Assembly (NCBI RefSeq): GCF_023715105.1
Contig: NZ_JAMBNO010000001.1
Span: 186,001-250,000, forward strand
Direction of reading: 5' to 3'
Length of the DNA stretch: 64,000 bases
DNA from: Hydrogenophaga intermedia
Lineage (GTDB): Bacteria; Pseudomonadota; Gammaproteobacteria; Burkholderiales; Burkholderiaceae_C
In this document: positions 8,458 through 17,216 of the stretch, one piece after another
Layout: each line of letters starts with the position of its first letter
Numbering within the stretch: position 1 is the first letter of the stretch
The notes under the pieces: model-generated
The model's input: the letters and a program-made list of their open reading frames with translations, nothing else
The model's database searches: none
What the model was told of the DNA's origin: nothing
Translations under genes and position numbers: made by a program

Positions 8458-9855
8458 ATGCTCAAGACCTCATCGAACGCCCCGCTCCCCGGTTTCCACC
8501 ACAGCCGCCACCAGTTCGAAGAGCTGGTCGATCTGGCGCTCTCGCACGCGAAATCGCTGGGTGCCAGCGACGCCGCTGCCGAAGCCTCCGAGGGATCGGG
8601 GCTGAGCGTTTCGGTGCGCAAGGGCGAACTCGAGAACGTGGAGCGCAACCGCGACAAGTCGCTCGGCGTCACGGTCTACCTCGGCCAGCGCCGCGGCAAC
8701 GCCAGCACCTCCGACTTTTCCCCCGCCGCGATCCGCCAGACTGTTCAGGCGGCCTACGACATCGCGCGCTTCACCGCGGAAGACCCGGTGGCCGGCCTGC
8801 CCGACCCGCAAGACGTGGCCGACGCCTACCCCGATCTGGACCTTTTTCACCCCTGGGACCTGAGCGCCGAACGCGCGGCGGAGATCGCGCTGGCCTGCGA
8901 AGCCGCGGCCTTTGCCACCAGCAAACAGATCACCAACAGCGAAGGCGCCGGCGTCTCGGCGCAGCAGTCGCACTTCTTCGTGGCGCACATGCGCGGCGGC
9001 GAGCGCGGCAAGCCCGGCATCTTCAGCGGGGGCTATGCCAGCTCGCGACACAGCCTGTCGGTGGCGCCCATCGCGGGCAAGGGCGACGGCATGCAGCGCG
9101 ACTACTGGTACAGCTCCATGCGCGCGCCCGAGGACCTGGCCTCGCCCGAGGCCGTGGGCCGCTACGCCGCCGAACGCGCGCTCTCGCGGCTGCGTGCGCG
9201 CAAGATCAAGACCACCGAATGCCCGGTGCTGTTCGAGTCGCCGCTGGCCGCGGGCCTGCTGGGCGCTTACGTGCAGGCCACCAGCGGTGGCGCGCTGTAC
9301 CGCAAGACCAGCTTCCTGGCCGACAGCCTGGGCAAGCGCGCGATGGCCGAGCATCTGGATATCGTGGAAGACCCGCACCTGCGCGGCGGCAAGGGCAGCG
9401 CGCCGTTCGACGATGAAGGCGTGCGCACATCGGCCCGCAAGGTGGTCGAAGCGGGCGTGGTGCAGGGTTATTTCCTGTCCACCTACTCGGCGCGCAAGCT
9501 GGGCATGCGCACCACCGGCAACGCCGGCGGCTCGCACAACCTCACGCTCACGAGCCGGCGCACGAAGAAGGGCGACGACCTCGACGCCATGCTCAGGAAG
9601 CTCGGCCGCGGCCTGTTCGTCACCGAGCTCATGGGGCAGGGCGTCAACCCGGTCACGGGCGACTACTCGCGCGGCGCCTCGGGCTACTGGGTCGAGAACG
9701 GCGTCATCGCCTACCCGGTGCAGGAGATCACGATCGCCGGCAACCTGAAAGACATGCTCATGGGGATCGAGGCCGTGGGCGCCGATGCCTACAACTACGG
9801 CGCCAAGACCGTGGGCTCGGTGCTGGTGAATCGCATGAAGGTGGCGGGGAGCTGA
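8458..9855 (+). CDS. pmbA: Metalloprotease subunit PmbA (TldE)
   Basis: The 465-residue protein is the TldE/PmbA half of the TldD-TldE zinc protease. This protease processes modified peptides and, in enterobacteria, degrades the CcdA antitoxin. Seen in sequence: the N-terminal substrate domain (ASDAAAEASEGSGLSVSVRKGE), the central ISPR-like region and the C-terminal NPVTGDYSRGASGYWVENG signature. PmbA lacks the HExxH zinc site, which is in TldD, and none is seen here. tldD is not in this window. The start at 8458 lies immediately after a short AT-rich stretch (CGTATCATAG). Confidence 0.94.
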   Translation: MLKTSSNAPLPGFHHSRHQFEELVDLALSHAKSLGASDAAAEASEGSGLSVSVRKGELENVERNRDKSLGVTVYLGQRRGNASTSDFSPAAIRQTVQAAYDIARFTAEDPVAGLPDPQDVADAYPDLDLFHPWDLSAERAAEIALACEAAAFATSKQITNSEGAGVSAQQSHFFVAHMRGGERGKPGIFSGGYASSRHSLSVAPIAGKGDGMQRDYWYSSMRAPEDLASPEAVGRYAAERALSRLRARKIKTTECPVLFESPLAAGLLGAYVQATSGGALYRKTSFLADSLGKRAMAEHLDIVEDPHLRGGKGSAPFDDEGVRTSARKVVEAGVVQGYFLSTYSARKLGMRTTGNAGGSHNLTLTSRRTKKGDDLDAMLRKLGRGLFVTELMGQGVNPVTGDYSRGASGYWVENGVIAYPVQEITIAGNLKDMLMGIEAVGADAYNYGAKTVGSVLVNRMKVAGS

Positions 9856-9856
9856 T

Positions 9857-10741
9857 CTGCGCCCCGAAGCGCTTGCGCTGCTCGCTGCTGCTTGCTGGGC
9901 GGTCGCGGCGCTCTTTTCGGCACCCGCCTCGCAACGCCTTGGCGCCATCGCCTTCAGCCGCTGGCGCATGCTCTTCGCCGCCGGGCTGCTGTGGTCCATC
10001 GCCATGGCCAGTGGCGGCTGGCGCAGCCTCGATGCTTCGGCATTCGGCCTGCTCGCGCTTTCGGGCCTGATCGGCATCTTCATTGGCGACACCGCGCTGT
10101 TCGCCTGCATGAACCGGCTCGGGCCGCGCCGCTCGGGTGTGCTGTTCGCCACCCACGCCATGTTCTCGGCTGTGTTCGCATGGGCTTTCCTGGGCGAGTC
10201 GCTCTGGGGCTGGGCGCTGGTGGGCAGCGGCTTGCTGGTGGCGGGCGTGATGCTGGCCATCCTCAAGGGCCGCCGCGACGACGAATCGCATGCCTGGGAG
10301 CAGACGCGTGGCCGACTCGCCATCGGCGTGGCGCTGGGCCTGGTGGCCGCGCTGTGCCAGTCGATCGCCACGCTCATGCTCAAGCCGCTCATGGCCAGCG
10401 GCATCGACGCCATCGCCGGCTCGGCCATGCGCATGAGCACCGCGTTTGCGGCGCATGTGTTGCTGTGGCTGGTGTGGCGGCGCGCGAAGGCAGTGCAGCC
10501 CATGCGCTGGCGCGAGGCCGCTCAGGTGTTCGGCAGCGCTGCCATCGCCATGGCGCTGGGCATGACGCTCATTCTGCAGGCCATGAAAGACGGCCAGGCC
10601 GGGTTGGTGGCCATCCTGTCCTCGGTCACGCCCATCGTGGTGCTGCCGTTGCTGTGGCTGGTGTACCGCCGCCGCCCGGCCTGGGGCGCGTGGGCGGGGG
10701 CGGTGCTGGCGGTGGTCGGGACGGGGCTGGTGCTGGGTTGA
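9857..10741 (+). CDS. EamA/DMT-superfamily transporter with probable CTG start
   Basis: The protein is a 10-helix drug/metabolite transporter with two EamA repeats; the substrate is unknown. The first ATG in frame (9968) would delete the first membrane helix. The frame is open upstream to a TGA at 9836, and bases 9857-9967 encode LRPEALALLAAACWAVAALF and a further 17 residues, a normal DMT helix 1. No ATG, GTG or TTG occurs in that upstream stretch. CTG at 9857 sits 5 nt after GGGGAG (9846-9851), a good ribosome-binding site, and begins 1 nt past the pmbA stop. With this start the protein has 294 residues, normal for the family. I am confident of the gene and less so of the exact codon. Confidence 0.85.
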   Translation: MRPEALALLAAACWAVAALFSAPASQRLGAIAFSRWRMLFAAGLLWSIAMASGGWRSLDASAFGLLALSGLIGIFIGDTALFACMNRLGPRRSGVLFATHAMFSAVFAWAFLGESLWGWALVGSGLLVAGVMLAILKGRRDDESHAWEQTRGRLAIGVALGLVAALCQSIATLMLKPLMASGIDAIAGSAMRMSTAFAAHVLLWLVWRRAKAVQPMRWREAAQVFGSAAIAMALGMTLILQAMKDGQAGLVAILSSVTPIVVLPLLWLVYRRRPAWGAWAGAVLAVVGTGLVLG

Positions 10742-10753
10742 GTGACCGATGGC

Positions 10754-11959
10754 TCAGCGCTTGCGCTGCACGAACAGGTTGCGCCGGGCGTCTTCCGCGT
10801 AGGCAAAGGTCACGGCGCCTTTGACGACCTTGCCCATCACCAGCATGTTGTCGGTGACGGCGTCCTTGTCTTCCAGGGTGAACGGGCGTTCGTAGGTGGC
10901 GACGACGCCGTAGTAGGTGCGCTGGATGTTTTCCAGCGCAGCCTTCATGGCGGGGCCGCCGAACTGGCCGTTGCGGATGCCGAACATCGCGTAGGTGAGC
11001 AGGTAGGTGGTGTCGTAGGCCTGGGCGGCGGCCATGGGCACGGCCATCTTCTGGTTGAACTTGCGCGCGTAGTTGGCCAGGAAGGAGGCGCGCCGCTCGT
11101 TGCTGGGTTCGGCGATGAACGTCTGCGCCATCAGCGCGCCTTCGCTGGCCTGCGGTGCGCCATTGATGAAGAACGGGAACGACAGCGGCCAGGCGCCCAC
11201 CTGCGGCACGTCCCAGCCCAGTTCTTTGCGGCCGTTGGCGATGGTGGCGTTCTCTGGGCCCACGGTGTAGCTGAACACCACATTGGCACCGGCGGCGCGC
11301 GCTGCGGCCAGTTCGGTCTTCAGATCCTTCACGCCCAGGCCAAAGCGGGCCACGTGCACCGGCTTGAGGTTCCTCGCAGCGAGTGCGGCTTCCACGTCCT
11401 TCAGGCCGGCCTCGCCGTAGCCGGTGGTGTCGGCAAAGATGGCCACGCGCGTCCAGCCGCGGCGCACCAGGTCCTGCACCACGAAGGGCGCCTGGATGGC
11501 GTCGCGTGCCGAGGTGCGGAAGATGTAGCTTTCGGGCGCCGGGTACTTCGCCGTCACCGGCGTGCCGGTGGAGCAGGGGACGATCAGCGGCAACCGGTTC
11601 TTCTGGAACACGTCCAGGGACTTGAGCGCCACCCCGGTATTGCAGAAGCCGATGGTGGCGATGACGCCGTCGCGCACCAGTTGCTCCGACTCGCGCAGGC
11701 CGGTGTCAGGGTCACCGCGGTCGTCCTTGATGACGAGTTCCAGCGGCCTGCCGAGGTAGCCGCCGACGGCGTTGATCTCCTCCACCGCGAGCCGGATGCC
11801 GTTGAGCATGGGCTGCCCGAAATCGGAGGATGGACCGGTGAAGGGCCCGATGACGCCGACCTTGACGGGCGCGGCGCCCTGGGCCTGGGCGGCGAGGGGG
11901 CTGAGCAGAAGGCCGGCCAGCGCGGCAGCGGCCAGCAGGGGGCGGGGCAACCATGACAT
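10754..11959 (-). CDS. Periplasmic substrate-binding protein, branched-chain amino acid (LivK) type
   Basis: The 401-residue protein has a Sec signal peptide (MSWLPRPLLAAAALAGLLLSP...AQAQG) and a type I periplasmic binding fold starting VKVGVIGPFTGPSSDFGQPMLNG. The segment AIQAPFVVQDLVRRGWTRVAI and the GYGEAGLKDVEAAL helix are typical of Leu/Ile/Val-type and aromatic-compound binding proteins. No permease or ATPase gene lies next to it, so it is an orphan that may share a transporter encoded elsewhere. Ligand unknown. It converges with the DMT gene (12 nt gap) and is downstream of yqeY on the same strand. Confidence 0.88.
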   Translation of the reverse strand: MSWLPRPLLAAAALAGLLLSPLAAQAQGAAPVKVGVIGPFTGPSSDFGQPMLNGIRLAVEEINAVGGYLGRPLELVIKDDRGDPDTGLRESEQLVRDGVIATIGFCNTGVALKSLDVFQKNRLPLIVPCSTGTPVTAKYPAPESYIFRTSARDAIQAPFVVQDLVRRGWTRVAIFADTTGYGEAGLKDVEAALAARNLKPVHVARFGLGVKDLKTELAAARAAGANVVFSYTVGPENATIANGRKELGWDVPQVGAWPLSFPFFINGAPQASEGALMAQTFIAEPSNERRASFLANYARKFNQKMAVPMAAAQAYDTTYLLTYAMFGIRNGQFGGPAMKAALENIQRTYYGVVATYERPFTLEDKDAVTDNMLVMGKVVKGAVTFAYAEDARRNLFVQRKR

Positions 11960-12128
11960 TCGCGTCTCCAGGGTGACAAATGGCGCGAACTGTGCCGAGG
12001 TGCTGCTCCGGGCTGCATGCGGGTTTGCCCCGCTCGGGATTTCTGAACGGTGACCGCTCGATGACGGGCGGCGCGCGCCGCCCTTGGCGTCAGGATTTTG
12101 TCAGCCTGGCCGCTGGTGAACCGGCGTC

Positions 12129-12590
12129 TCAGCCGGCCAGTGCCGCCTTCACCGCCGCCGAGACTTGCGCCATGTCGGCCTTGCCGGCCAGGCGCGTTTT
12201 CACCGCACCCATGACCTTGCCCATGTCGCCCGGCCCAACCGAACGACCCAGTTCTGCGCCCAGTTCGGCCACGATGGCTTTCACCTCCACCGCCACCGCC
12301 TCGGCCGACAGGCGCTCGGGCAGGTAGGCCTGCAGCACGGTCAGCTCGGCCGCCTCCTTGGCCGCCAGATCCGGGCGGTTGCCTTGTTCAAATGCGGCGA
12401 TCGAGTCCTTGCGCTGCTTGACCATCTTGTCGATCACGCCCACCACGGCGGCGTCGTCGAGTTCGATGCGCTCGTCCACTTCCTTTTGCTTGATGGCCGC
12501 CGTGAGCAGGCGGATGGTGGCCAGGCGTTCGGTGTCCTTGGCGCGCATGGCGGCCTTCATGTCGTCGGTGATGCGGGCTTTGAGGCTCAT
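12129..12590 (-). CDS. yqeY: GatB/YqeY domain protein
   Basis: The 153-residue protein carries the YqeY fold related to the tail domain of GatB. The N-terminal helix is MSLKARITDDMKAAMRAKD, followed by LATIRLLTAAIKQKEVDERI. The C-terminal half VGPGDMGKVMGAVKTRLAGKAD is the tRNA-binding tail. Its role is probably linked to tRNA or amidotransferase function but is not established. It follows rpsU on the minus strand, separated by an intrinsic terminator. This rpsU-yqeY order is common, but here the usual dnaG and rpoD do not follow. Confidence 0.92.
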   Translation of the reverse strand: MSLKARITDDMKAAMRAKDTERLATIRLLTAAIKQKEVDERIELDDAAVVGVIDKMVKQRKDSIAAFEQGNRPDLAAKEAAELTVLQAYLPERLSAEAVAVEVKAIVAELGAELGRSVGPGDMGKVMGAVKTRLAGKADMAQVSAAVKAALAG

Positions 12591-12630
12591 GGTCGGGTCC
12601 TGCGGTGAGGAGGAAACGGAATTGAAAACG

Positions 12631-12664
12631 AAAAAGCCCGCGCAAGCGTCCTTGGGCGGGCTTT
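12631..12664 (-). terminator. Intrinsic terminator between rpsU and yqeY
   Basis: On the minus strand AAAGCCCGC (12664-12656) pairs perfectly with GCGGGCTTT (12641-12633), followed by a T-rich tract (TTTTTCGTTTTC). It lies 26 nt past the rpsU stop and 40 nt before yqeY. It should end most rpsU transcripts and let only readthrough reach yqeY, giving high S21 relative to YqeY. Confidence 0.85.
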
Positions 12665-12690
12665 GTGTCGGCCAGCTGGGGCCGAGGCGT

Positions 12691-12903
12691 TCAGTACAGC
12701 TTCTTGGGCAGCTGCATCGAGCGCACGCGCTTGAAGTGGCGCTTCACGGCGGCAGCCTTCTTGCGCTTGCGTTCGGCGGTGGGCTTCTCGTAGAACTCGC
12801 GGGCGCGAAGGTCGGTCAGCAGGCCGAGCTTTTCAATGGTGCGCTTGAAGCGACGCAGAGCCACGTCGAACGGCTCGTTGTCTTTGACACGGATGGTGGT
12901 CAT
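12691..12903 (-). CDS. rpsU: Small ribosomal subunit protein bS21
   Basis: The 70-residue basic protein has the S21 hallmarks: [21 protein letters not shown], then [29 protein letters not shown]. It binds the 30S platform near the 3' end of 16S rRNA and helps initiation. Length matches the family. A sigma-70-like promoter is visible upstream and a terminator downstream, so it can be transcribed alone. Confidence 0.98.
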   Translation of the reverse strand: MTTIRVKDNEPFDVALRRFKRTIEKLGLLTDLRAREFYEKPTAERKRKKAAAVKRHFKRVRSMQLPKKLY

Positions 12904-12991
12904 GTATCGGTCGATTCCAGAATGTGCGGCCAGAGGAAGTCGGGTAGATCAGGCCCGGGCTTCTTGGCTGCGATAGGTCCCGTCAAAAACT

Positions 12992-13020
12992 AGTATTGGC
13001 CGACGGGAATTTGCCAGCAA
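12992..13020 (-). promoter_or_regulatory. Candidate sigma-70 promoter of rpsU
   Basis: On the minus strand TTGCTG (13020-13015) and AATACT (12997-12992) are separated by 17 bp, the optimal spacing for -35 and -10 boxes. The predicted transcript start lies about 80 nt upstream of the rpsU ATG. The surrounding sequence is more AT-rich than its neighbours. This is a sequence match only. Confidence 0.6.
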
Positions 13021-13069
13021 AGCCCGCGATTATAGCCACTTCGCAACGGTTGGCTACCCGAGGGGCCCC

Positions 13070-14278
13070 TCAGATGGCCTGGGCGCAGGCATGGGCCGAT
13101 GCCCAGGCCCACTGGAAGTTGTAACCGCCGAGCCAGCCGGTCACGTCGACCACCTCGCCGATGAAATACAACCCGGGCTGACGCGATTCCAGCGTCTGCT
13201 GCGAAAGCTCGCGCGTGTCCACCCCGCCGCGCATCACCTCGGCCTTGCGCCAGCCCTCGGTGCCGGTGGGCACCAGTTCCCAGCGCTGCAACTGCCCGGC
13301 CAAGCGGGCCAGGGCCTTGTCGGCGGTTTCCATCACCGGGCGCTGCCAGTCGGCATCCCGGGCCGTCCAGGCGTCGGCCAGTCGGGACGGCACCCAGCGT
13401 GCCAGTTCGTTGGCCAGGCGCTTGTGCGAATGGCGCTTGGCCTCGGCCAGTGCATCGGCCAGGGCGGCGCCGGGCGCCAGGTCGACGCGCAGTGGCGTGC
13501 CGGGCAGCCAATAGCTGGAGATCTGCAGCACCGCCGGGCCCGACAGGCCGCGGTGGGTGAACAGCAGGTCCTCGTCGAAGGCCATGCGGGCCTTCTTCTC
13601 ACCAGTCTCGATGCGCACCGGCAGCGCCAGGCCGGCCAGTTCGGCGTAGGGTGCCCAGCCGGCGCCGTCAAAGGTGAGCGGCACCAGCGCGGGACGCGGG
13701 TCGACCACGCGCAGCCCGAACTGCGCGGCCAGGCGCAGGCCGAAATCGCTGGCGCCGATCTGCGGGATCGGCAGACCGCCCGTGGCCACCACCAGCTTTG
13801 GCGCACGCACCGGGCCGCGATCGGTGTCGAGCTCGTACGCGCCGTCGCCGCCCTGGCGAACGCCCGCGACGGCGCAAGGCTGCCAACGGGTCACGCCACC
13901 GGCCTCGCATTCGCGCAGCAGCACCTGGATCAGGTCGTCGGCCGATCGGTCGCAGAACAGCTGGCCCTTGTGCTTCTCGTGCCAGGCGATGCCGTGGCGA
14001 TCGACCAGGGCGATGAAGTCGGCTGGCGTGTAGCGCGACAGCGCCGAGCGGCAGAAGTTCGGGTTCTCGCCCACGAAGTGTTTCTGCGGCGCCCGCGGAT
14101 CCAGGTCGCGGTTGGTGAAGTTGGCGCGTCCGCCGCCGGATATGCGGATCTTCTCGGCCACCTTGGCGCTGTGGTCGATGAGCAGCACCCGCCGGCCGCG
14201 CTGGCCCGCGATGCCGGCGCAGAACAGGCCGGCGGCGCCGGCCCCGACGACGATGACGTCCCAGGCGGTATCGGTCAT
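13070..14278 (-). CDS. HI0933/YhiN-family flavoprotein (NAD(P)/FAD-dependent oxidoreductase)
   Basis: The 402-residue protein starts with a Rossmann FAD-binding motif (VIVVGAGAAGLFCAG) followed by the family-specific SGGGRANFTNRDL. The C-terminus has PGLYFIGEVVDVTGWLGGYN, which closes the FAD site. The family is conserved and widespread, but the substrate is unknown. It lies 6 nt downstream of the sterol-desaturase gene on the same strand, so the two are probably cotranscribed. A link to that enzyme's redox chemistry is possible but not shown. Confidence 0.9.
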   Translation of the reverse strand: MTDTAWDVIVVGAGAAGLFCAGIAGQRGRRVLLIDHSAKVAEKIRISGGGRANFTNRDLDPRAPQKHFVGENPNFCRSALSRYTPADFIALVDRHGIAWHEKHKGQLFCDRSADDLIQVLLRECEAGGVTRWQPCAVAGVRQGGDGAYELDTDRGPVRAPKLVVATGGLPIPQIGASDFGLRLAAQFGLRVVDPRPALVPLTFDGAGWAPYAELAGLALPVRIETGEKKARMAFDEDLLFTHRGLSGPAVLQISSYWLPGTPLRVDLAPGAALADALAEAKRHSHKRLANELARWVPSRLADAWTARDADWQRPVMETADKALARLAGQLQRWELVPTGTEGWRKAEVMRGGVDTRELSQQTLESRQPGLYFIGEVVDVTGWLGGYNFQWAWASAHACAQAI

Positions 14279-14284
14279 GCCGGG

Positions 14285-15412
14285 TCAGCCCTTCCAGGTG
14301 AACGGGAAGGCCAGTTGCCGCAGGAAGCCCTTGGGCACGTAGTCGCCCAGCACGCCATACCGCTCGGGCCAGACCTTCGGGCTGTTGACGGCGGTGCCGA
14401 ACAGGTGGTCGAGGAAGGCGAAGTGCGCGGCGTAGTTGCGATCCAGTGCTTCCTGGTCCTGGCTGTGGTGCCAGTGGTGGAAGTTGGGCGTGACGATCAG
14501 GTAGCGCAGCGGGCCCAGGCGCACGCTCACGTTGGCGTGGTTGAACACCGCCTGGAAGCCCACCACGATGATGTAGGCGTCGATCACCTCCTTGGAGAAG
14601 CCGAGCAGGAAGATCGGCCCCAGCACCAGGGTGCGCGTGATCAAGGTCTCGAGGACGTGCTGGCGCGAGCCGGCCATCCAGTCCATGTGTTTCGAGCTGT
14701 GGTGCACGGCGTGCAGCCGCCACAGCAGCGGCACCTGGTGGTAGGCACGGTGCGTCCAGTACTGCGCGAGGTCGGCCACCAGGATGCACAGCGGCAGGCC
14801 GGCCCAGAACGGCAGGTCTGCGATCCAGCCGCGCACGCCGTCCGCGGGCACCCAGCCGAACAGGCGGTGCACCAGCAGGTTGGTGGCCAGCAGCATGAAG
14901 CCCACCAGCATGTGGTTCACGATGAAGTGGTGGAAGTCGGTCTGCCATTCGGGGCGGAACACTGGCTGGTCCTTGCGCAGCTTGAACAGCTTCTCGATGA
15001 AGATGAAGACCAGCGCCGAGCCCAGCAGGTCAAGGATGAACCAGTCCAGGCCGATGTAGGGGGTGTGGTCGGGGAAGTTCGGGTCCACCTCCACCGCGTG
15101 GCCGCCCAGCAGCGCACTTAGCAGCACGAGGGCAAAGGCCGCGCCTGCGAGCCACGGCGCGCGCCGGAACACCAGGTTGGCCAGGCTCAGCGCACCCGCG
15201 AGCACCAGCGACCAGAACAGGATCTGGCGCATCAGCGACACGTCGTACTGGCGGCGCAGCTCGGGCGTGGTGAGGTACTCGGGGAAGTGGAACGCCAGCA
15301 CGCCCAGGAAGCACAGGATGGCCAGCGACAGGGCGATCACGCCGCTGACGAGGCCGCGCCCCGGGCGCAGCGCACCATGGCTTTCGGCGAATCGGTTGAG
15401 TTTGTCGAGCAT
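14285..15412 (-). CDS. Sterol desaturase / fatty acid hydroxylase family membrane enzyme
   Basis: The 375-residue membrane protein has several N-terminal helices (residues about 20-140) and the eight-histidine di-iron signature of the superfamily. HRAYH, LHAVHHSSKHMDW and FHHWHHSQD are all visible on the cytoplasmic side. Such enzymes hydroxylate or desaturate long-chain lipids, carotenoids or alkylglycerols using O2 and an electron donor. The substrate is unknown. It is followed by the HI0933-type flavoprotein. Upstream lies cobA, 57 nt away, so it could receive readthrough from the nas operon. Confidence 0.88.
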   Translation of the reverse strand: MLDKLNRFAESHGALRPGRGLVSGVIALSLAILCFLGVLAFHFPEYLTTPELRRQYDVSLMRQILFWSLVLAGALSLANLVFRRAPWLAGAAFALVLLSALLGGHAVEVDPNFPDHTPYIGLDWFILDLLGSALVFIFIEKLFKLRKDQPVFRPEWQTDFHHFIVNHMLVGFMLLATNLLVHRLFGWVPADGVRGWIADLPFWAGLPLCILVADLAQYWTHRAYHQVPLLWRLHAVHHSSKHMDWMAGSRQHVLETLITRTLVLGPIFLLGFSKEVIDAYIIVVGFQAVFNHANVSVRLGPLRYLIVTPNFHHWHHSQDQEALDRNYAAHFAFLDHLFGTAVNSPKVWPERYGVLGDYVPKGFLRQLAFPFTWKG

Positions 15413-15469
15413 GCGGCCTCCGGGCTGGGGCCGCAGTGTAGAGGTGCCGGTGCCTGGGTGCGCCCCGCT

Positions 15470-16258
15470 TCAGGCGGCGCGCACCGATGGTGCGGCCGCG
15501 GCCAGCGACCGCAGGCCCCGCAGCACGTCGCCGACCACGATCACCGCCGGGCTGCCCAGGCCTTCGCGTTCGATGCAGGCACGCAGGTCGCCCAGCGTGC
15601 TCACGGTGTGGCGTTGTTCGGGCAGCGTGGCGTGCTGGATCACCGCGAGCGGGGTGTGCGCGGGCAGGCCGGCCAGCAGGCCTTGCTCGATGTGGGCCGC
15701 GCCGCTCACGCCCATGTAGATCACCAGGGTGAGTTTCGCGTCGCGCGCGGTGGCAGCCAGCGTGGGCCAGTCGGTGCCAGCGTCGCCAGGCTTGGCGTGG
15801 CCGGTGATGAACACCACGCCGTGCGCGTGGTCGCGGTGTGTGAGTGGCACCCCCAGCGCGGTGAGGCCCGCGAGGCCGGCGGTGATGCCGTTGACCACCT
15901 GCACCGCCACGCCCTCGGCGCGCAGGTGCTCCACCTCTTCGCCGCCGCGGCCGAAGATGAATGGGTCGCCGCCCTTGACGCGCACAACGATCTCGCCCTC
16001 GCGCGCGGCCATCAGCATGAGCTTGTCGATGAAGGCCTGCGGCGTGCTCTTGCAGCCGCCGCGCTTGCCGACGTGCACGATGCGCGCGCGCGGGTTGGCG
16101 TGGGCAAGCACGGCGTCGTTCACGAGGTCGTCCACCAGCAGCACGGTGGCCGCGCCGATGGCGCGCACCGCCTTGAGCGTGAGCAGCTCCGGATCGCCCG
16201 GGCCGGCGCCCACCAGGGTGACGGTGCCGGGGCGAAAGTCAGGCGTTGACGGGTTCAT
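15470..16258 (-). CDS. cobA: Uroporphyrinogen-III C-methyltransferase (SUMT)
   Basis: The 262-residue protein has the SUMT signature VTLVGAGPGDPELLTLKAV at the N-terminus. VRVKGGDPFIFGRGGEE and GITAGLAGLTALGVPLTHRD lie further on. It methylates uroporphyrinogen III twice with SAM to give precorrin-2, the precursor of siroheme. Siroheme is the cofactor of NirB in the same operon. It is a stand-alone SUMT: the dehydrogenase/ferrochelatase part of CysG is absent, so that step must be encoded elsewhere. The start at 16258 overlaps the end of ybiB by 20 nt, indicating coupling. It is probably the last gene of the nas operon. Confidence 0.94.
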   Translation of the reverse strand: MNPSTPDFRPGTVTLVGAGPGDPELLTLKAVRAIGAATVLLVDDLVNDAVLAHANPRARIVHVGKRGGCKSTPQAFIDKLMLMAAREGEIVVRVKGGDPFIFGRGGEEVEHLRAEGVAVQVVNGITAGLAGLTALGVPLTHRDHAHGVVFITGHAKPGDAGTDWPTLAATARDAKLTLVIYMGVSGAAHIEQGLLAGLPAHTPLAVIQHATLPEQRHTVSTLGDLRACIEREGLGSPAVIVVGDVLRGLRSLAAAAPSVRAA

Positions 16259-17156
16259 GGTGCTGGATCTCGGCAAGGATGCACGCGCCCTGGCGGGCGA
16301 TCGGCGTGGGCAGGGGCAAGGTGCCGTCGAGCACGGCGCGGATGTAGGCGGCCGTGTTGGCGGCGTCGATCGCGGGCAGCTCGGGCAGTTGCGTGAGCGG
16401 GCCGTCCTGCGCAGCGATGCGTTCGATGCGCACGCCGTCGCGAAAGGCCTCGATGCGCGGCTGGCGGCGCGGGTCGGCGACCGGCTCGCCTTCGGTGCCG
16501 CGCAGCAGCAGCGCGTGGGCGCCGGTGAGCGCAAAGGTCTCGGCCATGCTCAGCGCGTACTCGGGGTGTGTGTAGCTGCCCACAACGAGCGCGGGCCCGG
16601 CCACCGGGTTCATGAGTTTGACCAGGCTGTGGCCCGGGTTGCGCAGACCCACGGCGCGGCGCACGTCGAGCAGGCGCTTCAAGCCGGGCAGCAGCGCGGC
16701 GGTGGGCACGTAGGCACAGGCACCGGGCGCAATGCCCGCCACGCGCGCGGCCGGCGCGATGCCCAGTGCGCCGAACACCGCCTCGGCGGTGACGCGTTTG
16801 TCCTCGGTGGCGGTGCCGTGCACCAGCACTGCTGCACCCTGGCGCGCCAGCCACAGCGCCAGCAGCGGCGTGAGCAGGGGCAGCTTGCGCGCGCCGTTGT
16901 AGCTGGGCAGCACCACCACGGGCCGCTCATGGCCGGGTACGCGCTGCAGACGCGCGTGCGTGGCGTCAAGGAAGCCGGCCATCTCTTCGGGCGTTTCGCC
17001 CTTGATGCGCATGGCCAGGCAGAAGCCGCCCAACTCGAGGTCGCTCACGGCGCCGTCGAGCACCTGACCCATCAGGTCGGCGGCCTGCGCGCGCGTGAGC
17101 GAGCGAGCGCCTTCCTTGCCGCGGCCGATTTCCTTGATGTAGTGACTGATGCCCAT
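16239..17156 (-). CDS. ybiB: YbiB-type protein (TrpD2-like glycosyltransferase fold)
   Basis: The 305-residue protein resembles anthranilate phosphoribosyltransferase but belongs to the YbiB/TrpD2 branch. YIKEIGRGKEGARSLT and ELGGFCLAMRIKGET form the helical N-terminal domain. VVLPSYNGARKLPLLTPLLA replaces the TrpD phosphoribosyl loop. E. coli YbiB (320 residues) binds nucleic acid and has no known TrpD activity. The start MGISHY at 17156 was preferred to an upstream ATG at 17177. It lies between nasA (60 nt upstream) and cobA (20 nt overlap). That placement suggests a nitrate-assimilation role, which is inference. Confidence 0.87.
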   Translation of the reverse strand: MGISHYIKEIGRGKEGARSLTRAQAADLMGQVLDGAVSDLELGGFCLAMRIKGETPEEMAGFLDATHARLQRVPGHERPVVVLPSYNGARKLPLLTPLLALWLARQGAAVLVHGTATEDKRVTAEAVFGALGIAPAARVAGIAPGACAYVPTAALLPGLKRLLDVRRAVGLRNPGHSLVKLMNPVAGPALVVGSYTHPEYALSMAETFALTGAHALLLRGTEGEPVADPRRQPRIEAFRDGVRIERIAAQDGPLTQLPELPAIDAANTAAYIRAVLDGTLPLPTPIARQGACILAEIQHHEPVNA

Positions 17157-17216
17157 GATCGGCGGATTGTCTGGCAAGCCTGATGACTTGTTGTTATATG
17201 GCGGCTGCGCGACGGT

